A DNA stretch of 64,000 bases from Bacillota bacterium (GTDB lineage Bacteria > Bacillota > Clostridia > Lachnospirales > Bianqueaceae): positions 1-64,000 of the forward strand of contig JAFZQZ010000075.1 in assembly GCA_017620135.1 (NCBI GenBank), written 5' to 3'. The translations under genes were made by a program, and so were the position numbers. Within the stretch, counting starts at the first letter, position 1, and each line of letters starts with the position of its first letter. Below, piece after piece: positions 24,998 to 33,580 of this stretch. Under the pieces are notes generated by a model. The model ran no database searches. It was not told where the DNA came from and worked only from the letters and a program-made list of their open reading frames with translations.

Positions 24998-25654
24998 TCA
25001 CCTTGACTTTTCTTCCAACTCGGCTAACGCTCTGGGTTTCCCACATCCTGTACAGAAGCGGCCAAGATTGACTGTACCGCAGCTACAGGTCCACTCTCGT
25101 TTCTTTCCGCATTCCATACAGAACTTTGCAGAATTGATCGTACCGCATTTTGGACATTGCCATTTGGAAGGTCCCAGGGCGGCGGCTTCTCTGGCAGCCT
25201 GAAGATTCATCTCTATCAGCTTTTTCTGCTGTTCTTCCAAAAGTCTCACTGCCTGATTCGGATCCCTGAATTCTGCCATGCGATAGAAGCGATCCAGCAT
25301 GTTTCTGTCAGACTCATCAATATAGAATTTCGTGACTTCCAGACCCATGATCTCGATGCCATGTCCGTCCCACTGATCCTTTAGTTTCTGTATGGTCATC
25401 TGGGCAAAGGCTTCTTGGCTTGGCGCAAGATTTCTTCCATCAATCTCTTCCGGTTTCAGGGACTGAACGGACATCCGGGCAAAGTTCATCGTCGAATCCC
25501 GCAGCTCTTCGCTTCTGTCACCGCGTCCCGGATCCATCAGTTTAAAGGAGAGGATCCCTTCAAAAATGATATTCACATCCAGATCCAGTCCGATCGAGGC
25601 ATCCTTTACATTGATAGTGCACGGTCGATCTTCATTGGTAAATCGGATCTTCAT
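24998..25654 (-). CDS. SPFH-like protein with two zinc ribbons
   Basis: A 218-residue protein. Residues 1-130 resemble an SPFH/virion-core-like domain (DLDVNIIFEGILSFKLMDPG, GIEIMGLEVTKFYIDESD). A helical linker follows (EEQQKKLIEMNLQAAREAA), then two zinc ribbons, CPKCGTINSAKFCMECGKKR and CSCGTVNLGRFCTGCGKPR. Such proteins assemble at membranes; the exact role is unknown. The start at 25654 is set by the AGGAATAAAAGGGA leader; the 284-residue frame upstream has no ribosome binding site. A similar single ribbon ends the gene at 33567. Confidence 0.78.
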   Translation of the reverse strand: MKIRFTNEDRPCTINVKDASIGLDLDVNIIFEGILSFKLMDPGRGDRSEELRDSTMNFARMSVQSLKPEEIDGRNLAPSQEAFAQMTIQKLKDQWDGHGIEIMGLEVTKFYIDESDRNMLDRFYRMAEFRDPNQAVRLLEEQQKKLIEMNLQAAREAAALGPSKWQCPKCGTINSAKFCMECGKKREWTCSCGTVNLGRFCTGCGKPRALAELEEKSR

Positions 25655-26013
25655 AACTGGTTCCCTTTTATTCCTCCTATTATCCAGATGATTCACAAAA
25701 GACACCTCTATCATACCGAAAAAGAGCAGAGAAGGCAAGCAAAGAGTCATGTACTGCTGCCGGATACCGTCCGGTTCATCTTGCCGAAGAGCTGTCCGAA
25801 AGAAGAATAAGAGGTGCAAAATACCGCAAACCTCTTTTATAATCGTTTGCAATCGGTTATGATATTCTCTATCATGGAACCGTAATGATGTTTGGCTGAC
25901 AAAAAAGATACCACCAGAGTACCTTTAAAAAGTACAGGTAGAGTAGCAGATTATGGATTGGCGGCTTCTACGAGATGAAGCAGGAGATATATGAGATGGA
26001 GGAGAGAAGGAAC
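25655..26013. other. Intergenic gap, divergent starts
   Basis: It separates the minus-strand SPFH gene from the plus-strand small gene at 26014. A GATAAT at about 25679-25684 on the minus strand could be the SPFH -10. No hairpin array, RNA gene or further reading frame with a ribosome binding site was seen. Confidence 0.4.
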
Positions 26014-26283
26014 ATGCTGAAGATCTGGGGAAAGCTTTGGGTCAGAGACAAAGTGGTAAAAAGTTATACCGTAGAAAATGTACAGCGTACTGAGTCATTG
26101 GAGGCTTGTATCAAAAGTGCACTTCCGGAGATTATCGAGGTATTTGATCTTCCCATGCCCATCTTCCTTCCTTCCAACAGGGAAGATATTGAGCGCTTCG
26201 GTCAAACACGCTTTACAGCGGATCATTTTGTCGAATCTTTTCCTTATCAAAGTCTGGAAATAGAAATCATAGAGACGGAATAG
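26014..26283 (+). CDS. Conserved hypothetical protein, Clostridia type
   Basis: An 89-residue protein starting MLKIWGKLWVRDKVVKSYTV. It contains LPEIIEVFDLPMPIFLPSN, and the end ESFPYQSLEIEIIETE. The pattern (MLK-WGK start, 'fDiP-P-wLp-N', acidic EIEII end) matches a small protein of unknown function that is widespread in Clostridia. The start at 26014 is chosen from the upstream GGAGAGAAGGA; in-frame ATGs at 25975 and 25996 are alternatives. The protein is predicted to be soluble with no known motif. Confidence 0.75.
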   Translation: MLKIWGKLWVRDKVVKSYTVENVQRTESLEACIKSALPEIIEVFDLPMPIFLPSNREDIERFGQTRFTADHFVESFPYQSLEIEIIETE

Positions 26284-26296
26284 TGAGAAACCGTAT

Positions 26297-26383
26297 ATGA
26301 AGCAGGACATTAATCAATGCCTCGCTCAGACAAAGGCACGATTCGAGCAGAATAAACAGACAGGGCTCCCATTTTCTATCTAG
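26297..26383 (+). pseudogene. Gene-end remnant, copy 1 of a 62-bp repeat
   Basis: Twenty-eight codons ending AQTKARFEQNKQTGLPFSI. Bases 26322-26383 recur at 29297-29358 with three mismatches, where the peptide ends AQTKARFEQNKQAGLPFSI. It is the 3' end of a gene whose body is missing here. The parent family is not recognised. Its stop codon shares CTAG with the stop of the convergent transglutaminase gene. Confidence 0.6.
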
Positions 26384-27225
26384 TCCCCGATGCACCCCGT
26401 ATTCGGGTCGTATTCTTCCTCCGTTTCGTCCGGATCCCAACCTGAAAGCGCCAGTCTCTCCAGGCTCTGCGGAGTCGGGTTATCCGGCATGTAGGTCAGT
26501 GCGTTGACATCGTAGGGGATAGCCTCATCGGTACCGTAAATCACCAGGTAACAGTCCCGATCCCATTCCTGCTGAACCTCAGGGTCCAGCACATACGTGG
26601 TGCCGTCGATATCGATCTCGACCCAGGAATGGTGGAAGGGATTGTTTCCAATCAGATTGCCGGCCACCTGACGGGCTTCATAGCCAAGAAGCCGGGCAAA
26701 TTCGGTCATCATAGCGGCGAAGGTATAGCAGTGCCCCCTTCCTGTTTCAAATCCCAGCTGGGCGTACCATTTTGTTCCCAGCTCCCAGTCAATGGGGTCT
26801 ACTTCCACATAGTGAAAATTCGCGACCCAGTCGTAGGCTGTTCGCAGATCCCAGCCGATCTCATCCAGCTTGGCGGCGGCTTCCGGATACTGGGCCCGAA
26901 GACAGACTTCCTGTGTCTTGGGGAGGAGGCCGGACGATTCAGATATTTCAGATGCTTCGGATGTTTCAGCCGATTCGGAAACTTTAGACGGTTCAGATGC
27001 TTCGGATATTTCGTAAAGCTGGCTGTCGGCAGCGCTTTCTTCAGTGTCAGCCGATACATCGGCCGATGCATCCGCTTCCGACTCCGAGGCTGCTTCAGAT
27101 GCTGACTGGGAAGCCTCTTGGGATGGCTGTGGCTTCGCTGGCTGCACTCCCCGGCAACCCGTTAGGAGGACAAGGACGGAGAGAAGCATCAGCACTCTGC
27201 CCATCCAGATAGTAACTTTTTTCAC
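26380..27225 (-). CDS. Transglutaminase-like lipoprotein
   Basis: A 281-residue exported lipoprotein. The signal peptide ends in the lipobox LLTGC (Cys24). Residues 30-100 are a Ser/Glu/Ala-rich, low-complexity linker likely to span the cell wall. The C-terminal domain is transglutaminase-like, with the catalytic Cys in GRGHCYTFAAM, His in NPFHHSWVEID and Asp in VLDPEVQ. Such domains act as proteases or crosslinkers on surface proteins. An extended -10 TGCTATAAT on the minus strand (27297-27289) lies at the edge of a relaxase remnant. It shares its end with a repeat remnant. Confidence 0.86.
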   Translation of the reverse strand: MKKVTIWMGRVLMLLSVLVLLTGCRGVQPAKPQPSQEASQSASEAASESEADASADVSADTEESAADSQLYEISEASEPSKVSESAETSEASEISESSGLLPKTQEVCLRAQYPEAAAKLDEIGWDLRTAYDWVANFHYVEVDPIDWELGTKWYAQLGFETGRGHCYTFAAMMTEFARLLGYEARQVAGNLIGNNPFHHSWVEIDIDGTTYVLDPEVQQEWDRDCYLVIYGTDEAIPYDVNALTYMPDNPTPQSLERLALSGWDPDETEEEYDPNTGCIGD

Positions 27226-27291
27226 TTACCTTTCCCACTCCGAAAATTCTTTTTTATATGTCTGACGGTAGTTCTTCAGAATTGTATCAAT

Positions 27292-27335
27292 TATAGCACA
27301 GCTGTCCGGATGATATCACTGGATTCTTATCGCAG
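27292..27335 (+). repeat. Second relaxase-end remnant
   Basis: Forty-four bases matching 10895-10938 at 39 positions. There, the same bases encode the last conserved stretch of the truncated relaxase (ending PLDSYRR). Nothing else of the relaxase is present here. The extended -10 of the transglutaminase gene begins inside it on the opposite strand. Confidence 0.7.
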
Positions 27336-27420
27336 GCTGTCGGCAAACAGTTCTCGGCACCGGATCATCTGGATTGTCGTGTCCTCCCTATTTACCAAAG
27401 GCTGATCAATCGAATATAAC

Positions 27421-28887
27421 TCAGTAAAACTGTCTTTTGCGGAACAGTACACCGTACTCCTCAGATGGGATTTTTTCAATAAATCCCGTTTTGCAAAGGG
27501 TTTCGACTGCTGTTTTCAGTTTTTTCGTGATTCCCTTATAGCCCATTTCATGTGACAGATCTGTCAGATTCAATGCTTTACTTTCCAGAATCGACAGGAT
27601 CCGTTCATCGTATTCGCTGCTGCGGTTCTTGTTTTTTGGAAGGAAATGAGGATGAACAGGGATTTTGACCGTCAGATAACCTCGTGCCGGATCCATTTCA
27701 AATGCCGGCATTTCAGAGCCGTTTTCCTGCAATGCAGCAAATGCTGTTGGAAAACCTGTGTTCCGACCTTCTGTGAGTTTCAGTTCCTTCAGAAAATCTC
27801 CGATTCTGCGGTTTCGATATACCATGGATCGAATGTCAAGTGCTTTGATCTTCTCATCCGTAATACTGCTGTCAAAGCCGGGAAAGCTTGTAATCTCCAT
27901 CGCTGCAGGCGTAATCCGCACCGTGATTGGTTCGCTGATCTGGTAGGATCTGTGGTATACTGCATTGGAAAGGATTTCTTCCACTGCCGCATATGGGTAG
28001 TTCATAATCCGGTCGGATTCTGCCTTATTTCTGCTTTTGATGACAGCTTCCTTCAATACATAATTCTTGATATAGAGAAGTGCTTCCGTAAGCTGGCGCT
28101 GAATTGGACCAGTAAAAACCTTTTCAGTCATATTTGATCCGGTGGGATCAGGAATATCCACTACTTCAATTCGAGCATATCTAAAGTATTTTTCCGGACG
28201 CTCAGAAAACATCAGCAAGCCGACGTTTTTTGGTTTTCGGTATTCTGTTGGCCCGGAAATCAACTGCATATCCTCGGCAAGTCGGTTGAGATCCTGTTTC
28301 AGCGAATAAGCATACAGATCGCTTCCCACTTTTTTCAGGTGTTCCCGTATCAGTCCAAGGTCCAGGTCTTCAACTTCTGCCGCGAGGTTTGGCCGATCGT
28401 CAAATGGAATATCAGAGGAAACATAGTATAGCTGTTTCTCCTCTTCCGGCGTCGCAATCACAGTACTGCTTGCCTTTCGGATATAGTACCGTTTGTCAGA
28501 GCGCTTATCCGAAAGAGATACTGATGCCTTATACGGACGGGAAAAACCTCCTGACACCCAGATGACAAGAACATATTTGCCCTCAAATTCAAATGGTTCG
28601 GCAACAGGCTGATAAAAAGGTTCCAAATAATGGCAGTATTCGCGAAGTTTCTTCTCTATTCCATCAATACGGTTTCGCTCAATTCCCTTAATCGGGAAAA
28701 CAGGCATACCATCTGCTTCCTCAACACCGACAACGATATACCCTCCGCCCATGTTATCAATGTCATTGGCAAAAGCGCAGATGGTATGAAGAACCGGTTC
28801 TGGATTCCAATCTGATTTGAATTCTACTCTGGCTGATTCAACAATGGTTCGATTGATCAGCTCATTAATGTTGACAGGAATTGCCAT
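27421..28887 (-). CDS. AlbA_2/HATPase putative transcriptional regulator
   Basis: A 488-residue protein of the 'RecG-related helicase/putative transcriptional regulator' family. The N-terminal Schlafen AlbA_2 domain contains VEFKSDWNP, CAFANDIDNMGGGYIVVGVEE and RYYIRKASSTVIATPEEE. The middle is a HATPase-c_4 domain with NYPYAAVEEILSNAVYHRSY and SFPGFDSSI. A winged helix (LTDLSHEMGYKGITKKLKTA) closes it. It probably binds DNA or RNA and ATP. AGGAGGTGG lies upstream of the ATG at 28887. Its own promoter carries a double palindrome, which suggests autoregulation. Confidence 0.87.
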   Translation of the reverse strand: MAIPVNINELINRTIVESARVEFKSDWNPEPVLHTICAFANDIDNMGGGYIVVGVEEADGMPVFPIKGIERNRIDGIEKKLREYCHYLEPFYQPVAEPFEFEGKYVLVIWVSGGFSRPYKASVSLSDKRSDKRYYIRKASSTVIATPEEEKQLYYVSSDIPFDDRPNLAAEVEDLDLGLIREHLKKVGSDLYAYSLKQDLNRLAEDMQLISGPTEYRKPKNVGLLMFSERPEKYFRYARIEVVDIPDPTGSNMTEKVFTGPIQRQLTEALLYIKNYVLKEAVIKSRNKAESDRIMNYPYAAVEEILSNAVYHRSYQISEPITVRITPAAMEITSFPGFDSSITDEKIKALDIRSMVYRNRRIGDFLKELKLTEGRNTGFPTAFAALQENGSEMPAFEMDPARGYLTVKIPVHPHFLPKNKNRSSEYDERILSILESKALNLTDLSHEMGYKGITKKLKTAVETLCKTGFIEKIPSEEYGVLFRKRQFY

Positions 28888-28918
28888 ACAGACCACCTCC
28901 TACTCTGATTCTGACCAT

Positions 28919-28995
28919 ATTATAGCATATCGAAAGCAGATCATCAAGACGCTCGACAAACAAATTGTCGAGTCACTCGACAAATCATCGTCGAG
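28919..28995 (-). promoter_or_regulatory. Promoter and double operator of the AlbA_2 regulator
   Basis: On the minus strand, TTGATG (28947-28942) and TATAAT (28924-28919) are separated by 17 bp. Immediately upstream, CTCGACAA-N5-TTGTCGAG (28952-28972) is followed by CTCGACAA-N5-CGTCGAG (28976-28995), two adjacent palindromes. This is probably an operator; the bound protein may be the gene's own product. Confidence 0.72.
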
Positions 28996-29532
28996 TCTTG
29001 TTGCGTCGGTGATTCTACGAAATTCCTTTGATCGAATTAGAATTATGTTATCTCCCAATCCGGTTACTTCTTAGAGATGATGAACAAGCGAAAGAACTGT
29101 TCCATGATGTACTCAGGATCGGGGATATGACAGATGACCCGAAATTGAAAAAAGGAGCGGAAACGGCTCGGCTTTTTATGACTCACATTTGGCCAGAAGA
29201 AGTCTAGATCATTGAACCAAATAGTTCGAAATGTTCGTAAGTTAGCGAAGCTCCCCTGGAACGCCGACTACCTGCCTCGTTTCGATGAGGCTTTCATCGC
29301 TCAGACAAAGGCACGATTCGAGCAGAATAAACAGGCAGGGCTCCCGTTTTCTATTTAGAAGATGTCCATGTCTCTTTGACTGGCTTCATATACCATCTGG
29401 CTTCCATCCTCGCCTTTTTTGGGGTCACATCAGTATAGAACTGCCCCATGAGCTAATCGCTCATGGGGCTTCTCTGATTTTGAACAATGCCTTGATTGGA
29501 ACGAATAGTAAATCAGGATCTCGTCCTGATGA
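28996..29532 (+). pseudogene. Gene remnants, including copy 2 of the 62-bp repeat
   Basis: No intact gene is present. Bases 29061-29207 are open for 48 codons (EQAKELFHDVLRIGDMTDD, ending THIWPEEV). Another frame then continues from about 29209 to the TAG at 29356-29358 (LAKLPWNADYLPRFDEAFI, ending KQAGLPFSI). Together they look like one decayed gene with a frameshift near 29205. The final 62 bp duplicate 26322-26383. Bases 29359-29532 show only an inverted repeat, CCCCATGAGC/GCTCATGGGG (29443-29468), which may terminate transcription. Confidence 0.5.
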
Positions 29533-30417
29533 TCATAGCCACCAGGCCTGGTGGATCACGGTGGGATCGATGCTCTTTACATCGGCCGCGCCGGTGCGGT
29601 ACATCATGGAAAGCAGTTCGTCGGTCATCGTCCGGAGGGTCTTTGCCACGCCTTCGGACCCTTCCTTGATATAAGGCGCCATCAGCGGACGGCTGGTGCA
29701 AACCATATCCGCACCGAGAGCCAGCATTTTGAAAGCGTCAAAGCCGTCTTCCACGCCGCCGTCGCCGATCAGCAGCAGGTCGTTGCCTACTGCCTTGCGG
29801 ATTTCAGGAAGAAGCAGTCCGGGAGGCGTACACCATTTCATCAAGTTGTGGTGATGACCTACGATCACGCCGGCCGCGCCGATCTCTTTCGCGAGCATCG
29901 CGTCCTGTACGCTTACGATATCCTTCAGGAAGAAGGGCAGTTTCGTGTAGGCGATGTATTCTTTCAGTTCATCCAGCGTAGGCAGTTTCATCGGATAGCC
30001 TTGAATAGTATCAAATTCCGGAGACTCTTCCTTGATAGCGTGGCCGCCGTCGAGACCCACGGCAAAAGCACCATTCTCTTCCGCATAGCGAAGACGGCTG
30101 AAGATCTCTTCCCGATCCGCATAAGGCTTAATGATCTTGATGACCTTGGCACCTGTTGCAAGGCAATCGCCGAGTGTTTCGTTATCACCCATGCCGATAC
30201 AGCAGGCCGCGCCGGCAAGCTTCGCACCTTCGGCGTAGATGCCCATGCCGTTCTTCAGATGGCTGAGCGCTCCGGCCATGATCGGTGAATCAAACTCCTC
30301 ACCGAGGAAAGTAACTTTGGATGTGGGCTTCGCCGCACCGAGCACACGTCCTTCGATCACAAGGCTGTCCATAAATTTACGGGCGATCTGGTCTGAATTG
30401 GCGTTTGGATTCTTCAT
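29533..30417 (-). CDS. Alpha-hydroxy-acid oxidase family FMN protein
   Basis: A 294-residue TIM-barrel protein of the FMN-dependent alpha-hydroxy-acid dehydrogenase superfamily, in the short form found in anaerobes. Visible blocks are SPIMAGALSHL near the N-terminus, LPFFLKDIVSVQDAMLAKEIGAAGVIVGHH with the conserved Lys, and the phosphate-binding LLIGDGGVEDGFDAFKMLALGADMV. It probably oxidises a 2-hydroxy acid or acts on a related substrate. It is last in a minus-strand cluster with two Gfo/Idh/MocA dehydrogenases, which suggests sugar-acid or polyol catabolism. Confidence 0.82.
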   Translation of the reverse strand: MKNPNANSDQIARKFMDSLVIEGRVLGAAKPTSKVTFLGEEFDSPIMAGALSHLKNGMGIYAEGAKLAGAACCIGMGDNETLGDCLATGAKVIKIIKPYADREEIFSRLRYAEENGAFAVGLDGGHAIKEESPEFDTIQGYPMKLPTLDELKEYIAYTKLPFFLKDIVSVQDAMLAKEIGAAGVIVGHHHNLMKWCTPPGLLLPEIRKAVGNDLLLIGDGGVEDGFDAFKMLALGADMVCTSRPLMAPYIKEGSEGVAKTLRTMTDELLSMMYRTGAADVKSIDPTVIHQAWWL

Positions 30418-30507
30418 TTGATTATTCCTCCTGGGAAAGATAGACTATACAGATATATTCTGTTTTTATTGTAATAAATAGCCGTCACAAAAACAACATT
30501 TTTATTA

Positions 30508-31560
30508 TCAGTATTCGATCTCAATCCACCGGCCTTTCTTTGAGGACTCTTCGGCTCCGATCACGATCGCCAGTGCCTGATGTCCGTCAAATCCGGTGAC
30601 CACCGGCTCGCGGCCTTCTACGATCGAGCCTACGAACTCGTCGATCACACCACTCTTGAGCTGGTTCGTGTTCGTGCTGATCGATCCGACGCTATAACGG
30701 ATCTGTACGCCGTCGCGCATCTCCACGACGATATCATCCGTATAGTCACCGAAGATCTTCATAACGCCTTTAGTGCCATAGATCACGGCGCCGTTGTCTT
30801 CCTGGGAACCGTAATTAGTCCAGCTGAAATGCATGATGCCGTGAAGCCCGTTTTCCATGACGAACATACAGATCGTATTGTCATCCATGTCGATGGGTTT
30901 TCCGGACGCATCTTTCTTGTCCAGGGTACGGGAAGAAGCGAAGACGCTTTTGATCTCGGATTCCGTCAGGTACCGGATCAGGTCAACCTTGTGTACGCCC
31001 AGATCTCCCATGACGCCAAATCCAGCCAGATCTTTATTGAAGAACCATGTGCTGTTTGTTCGGTCGATACTCCAGAACTCCGGACCAGGATGCTGGAAGT
31101 TGCACTGGAAGAACAACAGATCGCCGATGATCCCCTGCGAAAGCAGTTCATGTGCCTTCTTAAAAGAACGAACCAGCCGCTGGTTATGGTCGGGCATCAG
31201 AATCTTACCGGAGGCCTTCCACACTTCCAGCATTTCATGGGAGTCCTTCAGGGAAGTAGCCATGGGTTTTTCTACCAGGACATGTTTGCCCGCTTTCAGG
31301 GCCGCGATCGCGTAGCCTGCGTGGAACTTATTGGGCACACACACGCTCACTGCCTCCACTTCCGGATCGGCCAGTGCCTCTTCTAAAGAGTTATAAACCT
31401 TGCAGCCATATATCTCCGCAACCTCAGCGGCTCTTTTCTCGTCACGGTCGAAGATCCCTATGATCTTCGCGTTTTTGTTTTCCGCATATTCCGGCAGATG
31501 TCTGCGCTGTGCCACGGCGCCGGCACCGAGAACGGCTACTCCAACAACTCGGTTATTCAT
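30508..31560 (-). CDS. Gfo/Idh/MocA family oxidoreductase, copy 1
   Basis: A 350-residue NAD(P)-dependent sugar or polyol dehydrogenase. The N-terminal Rossmann domain has VLGAGAVAQRRHLPEY, and the signature VEKPMATSLKDS (the EKP motif) follows. The C-terminal alpha/beta domain begins near FFQCNFQHPGPEFW. The start at 31560 follows CAGGAGGAAA; the longer 361-codon frame is not supported. It is clearly paralogous to the next gene upstream along nearly its full length (RRHLPEYA, SGVIDEFV, GRWIEIEY against GRWLDIEY), which points to tandem duplication. Confidence 0.9.
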   Translation of the reverse strand: MNNRVVGVAVLGAGAVAQRRHLPEYAENKNAKIIGIFDRDEKRAAEVAEIYGCKVYNSLEEALADPEVEAVSVCVPNKFHAGYAIAALKAGKHVLVEKPMATSLKDSHEMLEVWKASGKILMPDHNQRLVRSFKKAHELLSQGIIGDLLFFQCNFQHPGPEFWSIDRTNSTWFFNKDLAGFGVMGDLGVHKVDLIRYLTESEIKSVFASSRTLDKKDASGKPIDMDDNTICMFVMENGLHGIMHFSWTNYGSQEDNGAVIYGTKGVMKIFGDYTDDIVVEMRDGVQIRYSVGSISTNTNQLKSGVIDEFVGSIVEGREPVVTGFDGHQALAIVIGAEESSKKGRWIEIEY

Positions 31561-31589
31561 CGTTTTTCCTCCTGTGCGCTTCGCAAAGA

Positions 31590-32642
31590 TCAATATTCAA
31601 TATCCAGCCAGCGGCCTTCCTCGGAAGACTTCATGGCCGTTTCGATGACTGCCAGTGTATTGTGTCCGTCGCGGCCGGTAACGATCGGTGCGCGTCCCTC
31701 AATGATGGAAGCTACAAATTCATCGATCACGCCGCTCTTGGTCTGGTTGGTGTTGGTTGCGATGCCGCCGACCGTATATTTCACCTGGACGCCGTCTCTC
31801 ATCTGCAGCACGATATCATCCGCGTAATCGCCGAAGATCTTCATGACACCTTTGGTACCGTAAATCGTGGAGCCATTGTCTTCCTGTCCGTAGTTCGTCC
31901 AGCTGAAATGCATGATCCCGGGCATGCCGTTTTCCATGTTGAACAGGCAGACCGCGTTGTCTTCCAGATCGATCAGGGTGCCGTCCGCATAGCGCTTGTC
32001 GAGGGTAAGCATACTCGCGAACACGTTTTTGATCTCGCTGCCGGTCAGGTAACGGATCAGGTCAATCTTGTGAGCGCCGAGGTCGCCCATGACACCGAAG
32101 TTGGTTTGATCCTTACGGAAGAACCACGTCGCGGCGCCGGGGTCTGCGGACCAGGTCTCCGGGCCCGCATGTTTGAAATTGCACTGAAAGAACAACAGGT
32201 CTCCGATCGCTCCCTGATCCAGCAGTTCTTTTGCTTTCATATGTGCTTTGATAAGTCTCTGGTTATGGCCGAGCATTAGGATCTTGCCGGATGCTTTTTC
32301 CGCTTCCAGCATGGAACGGGTCTCTTCCAGCGTCTGTGCCATGGGTTTTTCACAAAGGACATGCTTACCGGCCTCCAGGGCTTTGATAGTAGTGGAACAG
32401 TGCGTGACGTTAGGCGTGCAGACACTGATCGCGTCTACGGTGGGATCCGCCAGCGCCTCTTCCAGGGAAGCATAAGCCTTTCCTCCAAAGCGCTCAGCCA
32501 GCTCACGGGCGCGGTCCTGATTGAAATCCACGATACCTGCGATTTCAGCGTTGGGATTTGCCGCGTACTCCGGCAAATGACGTCTCTGCGCGATCGCACC
32601 TCCGCCAACGACAACTACACGGACTTTTTTGTTTTCTTTCAT
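31590..32642 (-). CDS. Gfo/Idh/MocA family oxidoreductase, copy 2
   Basis: A 350-residue dehydrogenase and the tandem paralogue of the gene 29 bp downstream. The nucleotide-binding loop is VVGGGAIAQRRHLPEY, the catalytic-domain motif is CEKPMAQTLEET, and the substrate domain contains MGDLGAHKIDLIRYL with its conserved D-x-x-x-H. The two copies differ mostly in the first 100 residues and around SMLTLDKRY, so they may handle two steps or two epimers. It is the first gene of the cluster and has a good ribosome binding site. Confidence 0.9.
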   Translation of the reverse strand: MKENKKVRVVVVGGGAIAQRRHLPEYAANPNAEIAGIVDFNQDRARELAERFGGKAYASLEEALADPTVDAISVCTPNVTHCSTTIKALEAGKHVLCEKPMAQTLEETRSMLEAEKASGKILMLGHNQRLIKAHMKAKELLDQGAIGDLLFFQCNFKHAGPETWSADPGAATWFFRKDQTNFGVMGDLGAHKIDLIRYLTGSEIKNVFASMLTLDKRYADGTLIDLEDNAVCLFNMENGMPGIMHFSWTNYGQEDNGSTIYGTKGVMKIFGDYADDIVLQMRDGVQVKYTVGGIATNTNQTKSGVIDEFVASIIEGRAPIVTGRDGHNTLAVIETAMKSSEEGRWLDIEY

Positions 32643-32893
32643 GACCGAACCTCCCGTTAGATTGGTTTATTTATTTTAATTATATCATCCGGACACCGTT
32701 AAATATATTATATTTATCCTGTTGGTAGCAGATTTGTTTTGCCTGACAGGTTTCTTTCTTGATTTTTATACGATTATTCACACAAATCCCATAACAGTTA
32801 TGTTATACTACTCGAAAACTATGTCATTGAGCGGAAATAATAAGTTTTGATAGGAGATAACGGTAGAAAAAAGGGGAAAGACGAGATCTTACA

Positions 32894-33580
32894 ATGAATG
32901 ATTTACAGAAGAAGATAATAAAGATATTTGACAATACAGATATTATATTTGGATTCACCAAAACAGAAAACGAACGATTCGAAAAAGATTACAGTTCAGC
33001 TTTTATTTTCGCTGTACCATATACGCATCAGCTTTCTTTGAAAAACTATCGTGAAAATGTTTTTCATGAAGGTATACTTGGAGCTAAAAGGATTCTGGAA
33101 GATAAAGTGGATGAAATAGAGACGCTCCTGAAAAAGGAAGGGATAAAGTACTATATCCCTGAAGTTGCGCAGAAAGATGACGGTCAGTTTCGGGCAGAGT
33201 TCTCTTTTAAGGATGCTGCGGCTGCTGCCGGAATAGGCTGGTTCGGAAAGAACGATGTCATAATAACAGAAAAATACGGTCCCCGAATCAGGCTGTCCGC
33301 GATACTCATAGATCAGGAATTCGAGTATTCCAAACCATATGAAAAAAGCCTGTGTCCTGTTGATTGCGATAAATGTATTCAGGTATGTCCAGGGCATGCC
33401 TTACGCAATGTCATCTGGGAAAAAGGAATGCGAAGAGATGATCTTATCTATATTGTAAACTGTAATAAAATCAGAAGTGCATTCGTTTCCAAACTGGGAC
33501 GATGGGGTGCCTGCGGGCTGTGTCTGGCGGTATGCCCGTATGGAAGTTCGGAGGAGGAGAAACAAGATGGAATTGTATAA
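32894..33580 (+). CDS. QueG-like two [4Fe-4S] cluster protein
   Basis: A 228-residue protein related to epoxyqueuosine reductase (DUF1730 plus ferredoxin), but shorter than true QueG. The N-terminal half has FKDAAAAAGIGWFGKNDVI, the typical QueG core. The C-terminal half has two cluster motifs, CPVDCDKCIQVCP and CGLCLAVCP, enough for two [4Fe-4S] clusters. Relatives in Clostridia are annotated as epoxyqueuosine reductase but may have another reductive role. The gene is AT-rich relative to its neighbours, which suggests separate origin. Its end overlaps the next gene. Confidence 0.82.
   Translation: MNDLQKKIIKIFDNTDIIFGFTKTENERFEKDYSSAFIFAVPYTHQLSLKNYRENVFHEGILGAKRILEDKVDEIETLLKKEGIKYYIPEVAQKDDGQFRAEFSFKDAAAAAGIGWFGKNDVIITEKYGPRIRLSAILIDQEFEYSKPYEKSLCPVDCDKCIQVCPGHALRNVIWEKGMRRDDLIYIVNCNKIRSAFVSKLGRWGACGLCLAVCPYGSSEEEKQDGIV

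Noticed and set aside
25655-25852. 66-codon N-terminal extension of the SPFH-like protein
   Set aside because: There is no ribosome binding site at the far start, and the conserved domain begins at the ATG at 25654, which has one.
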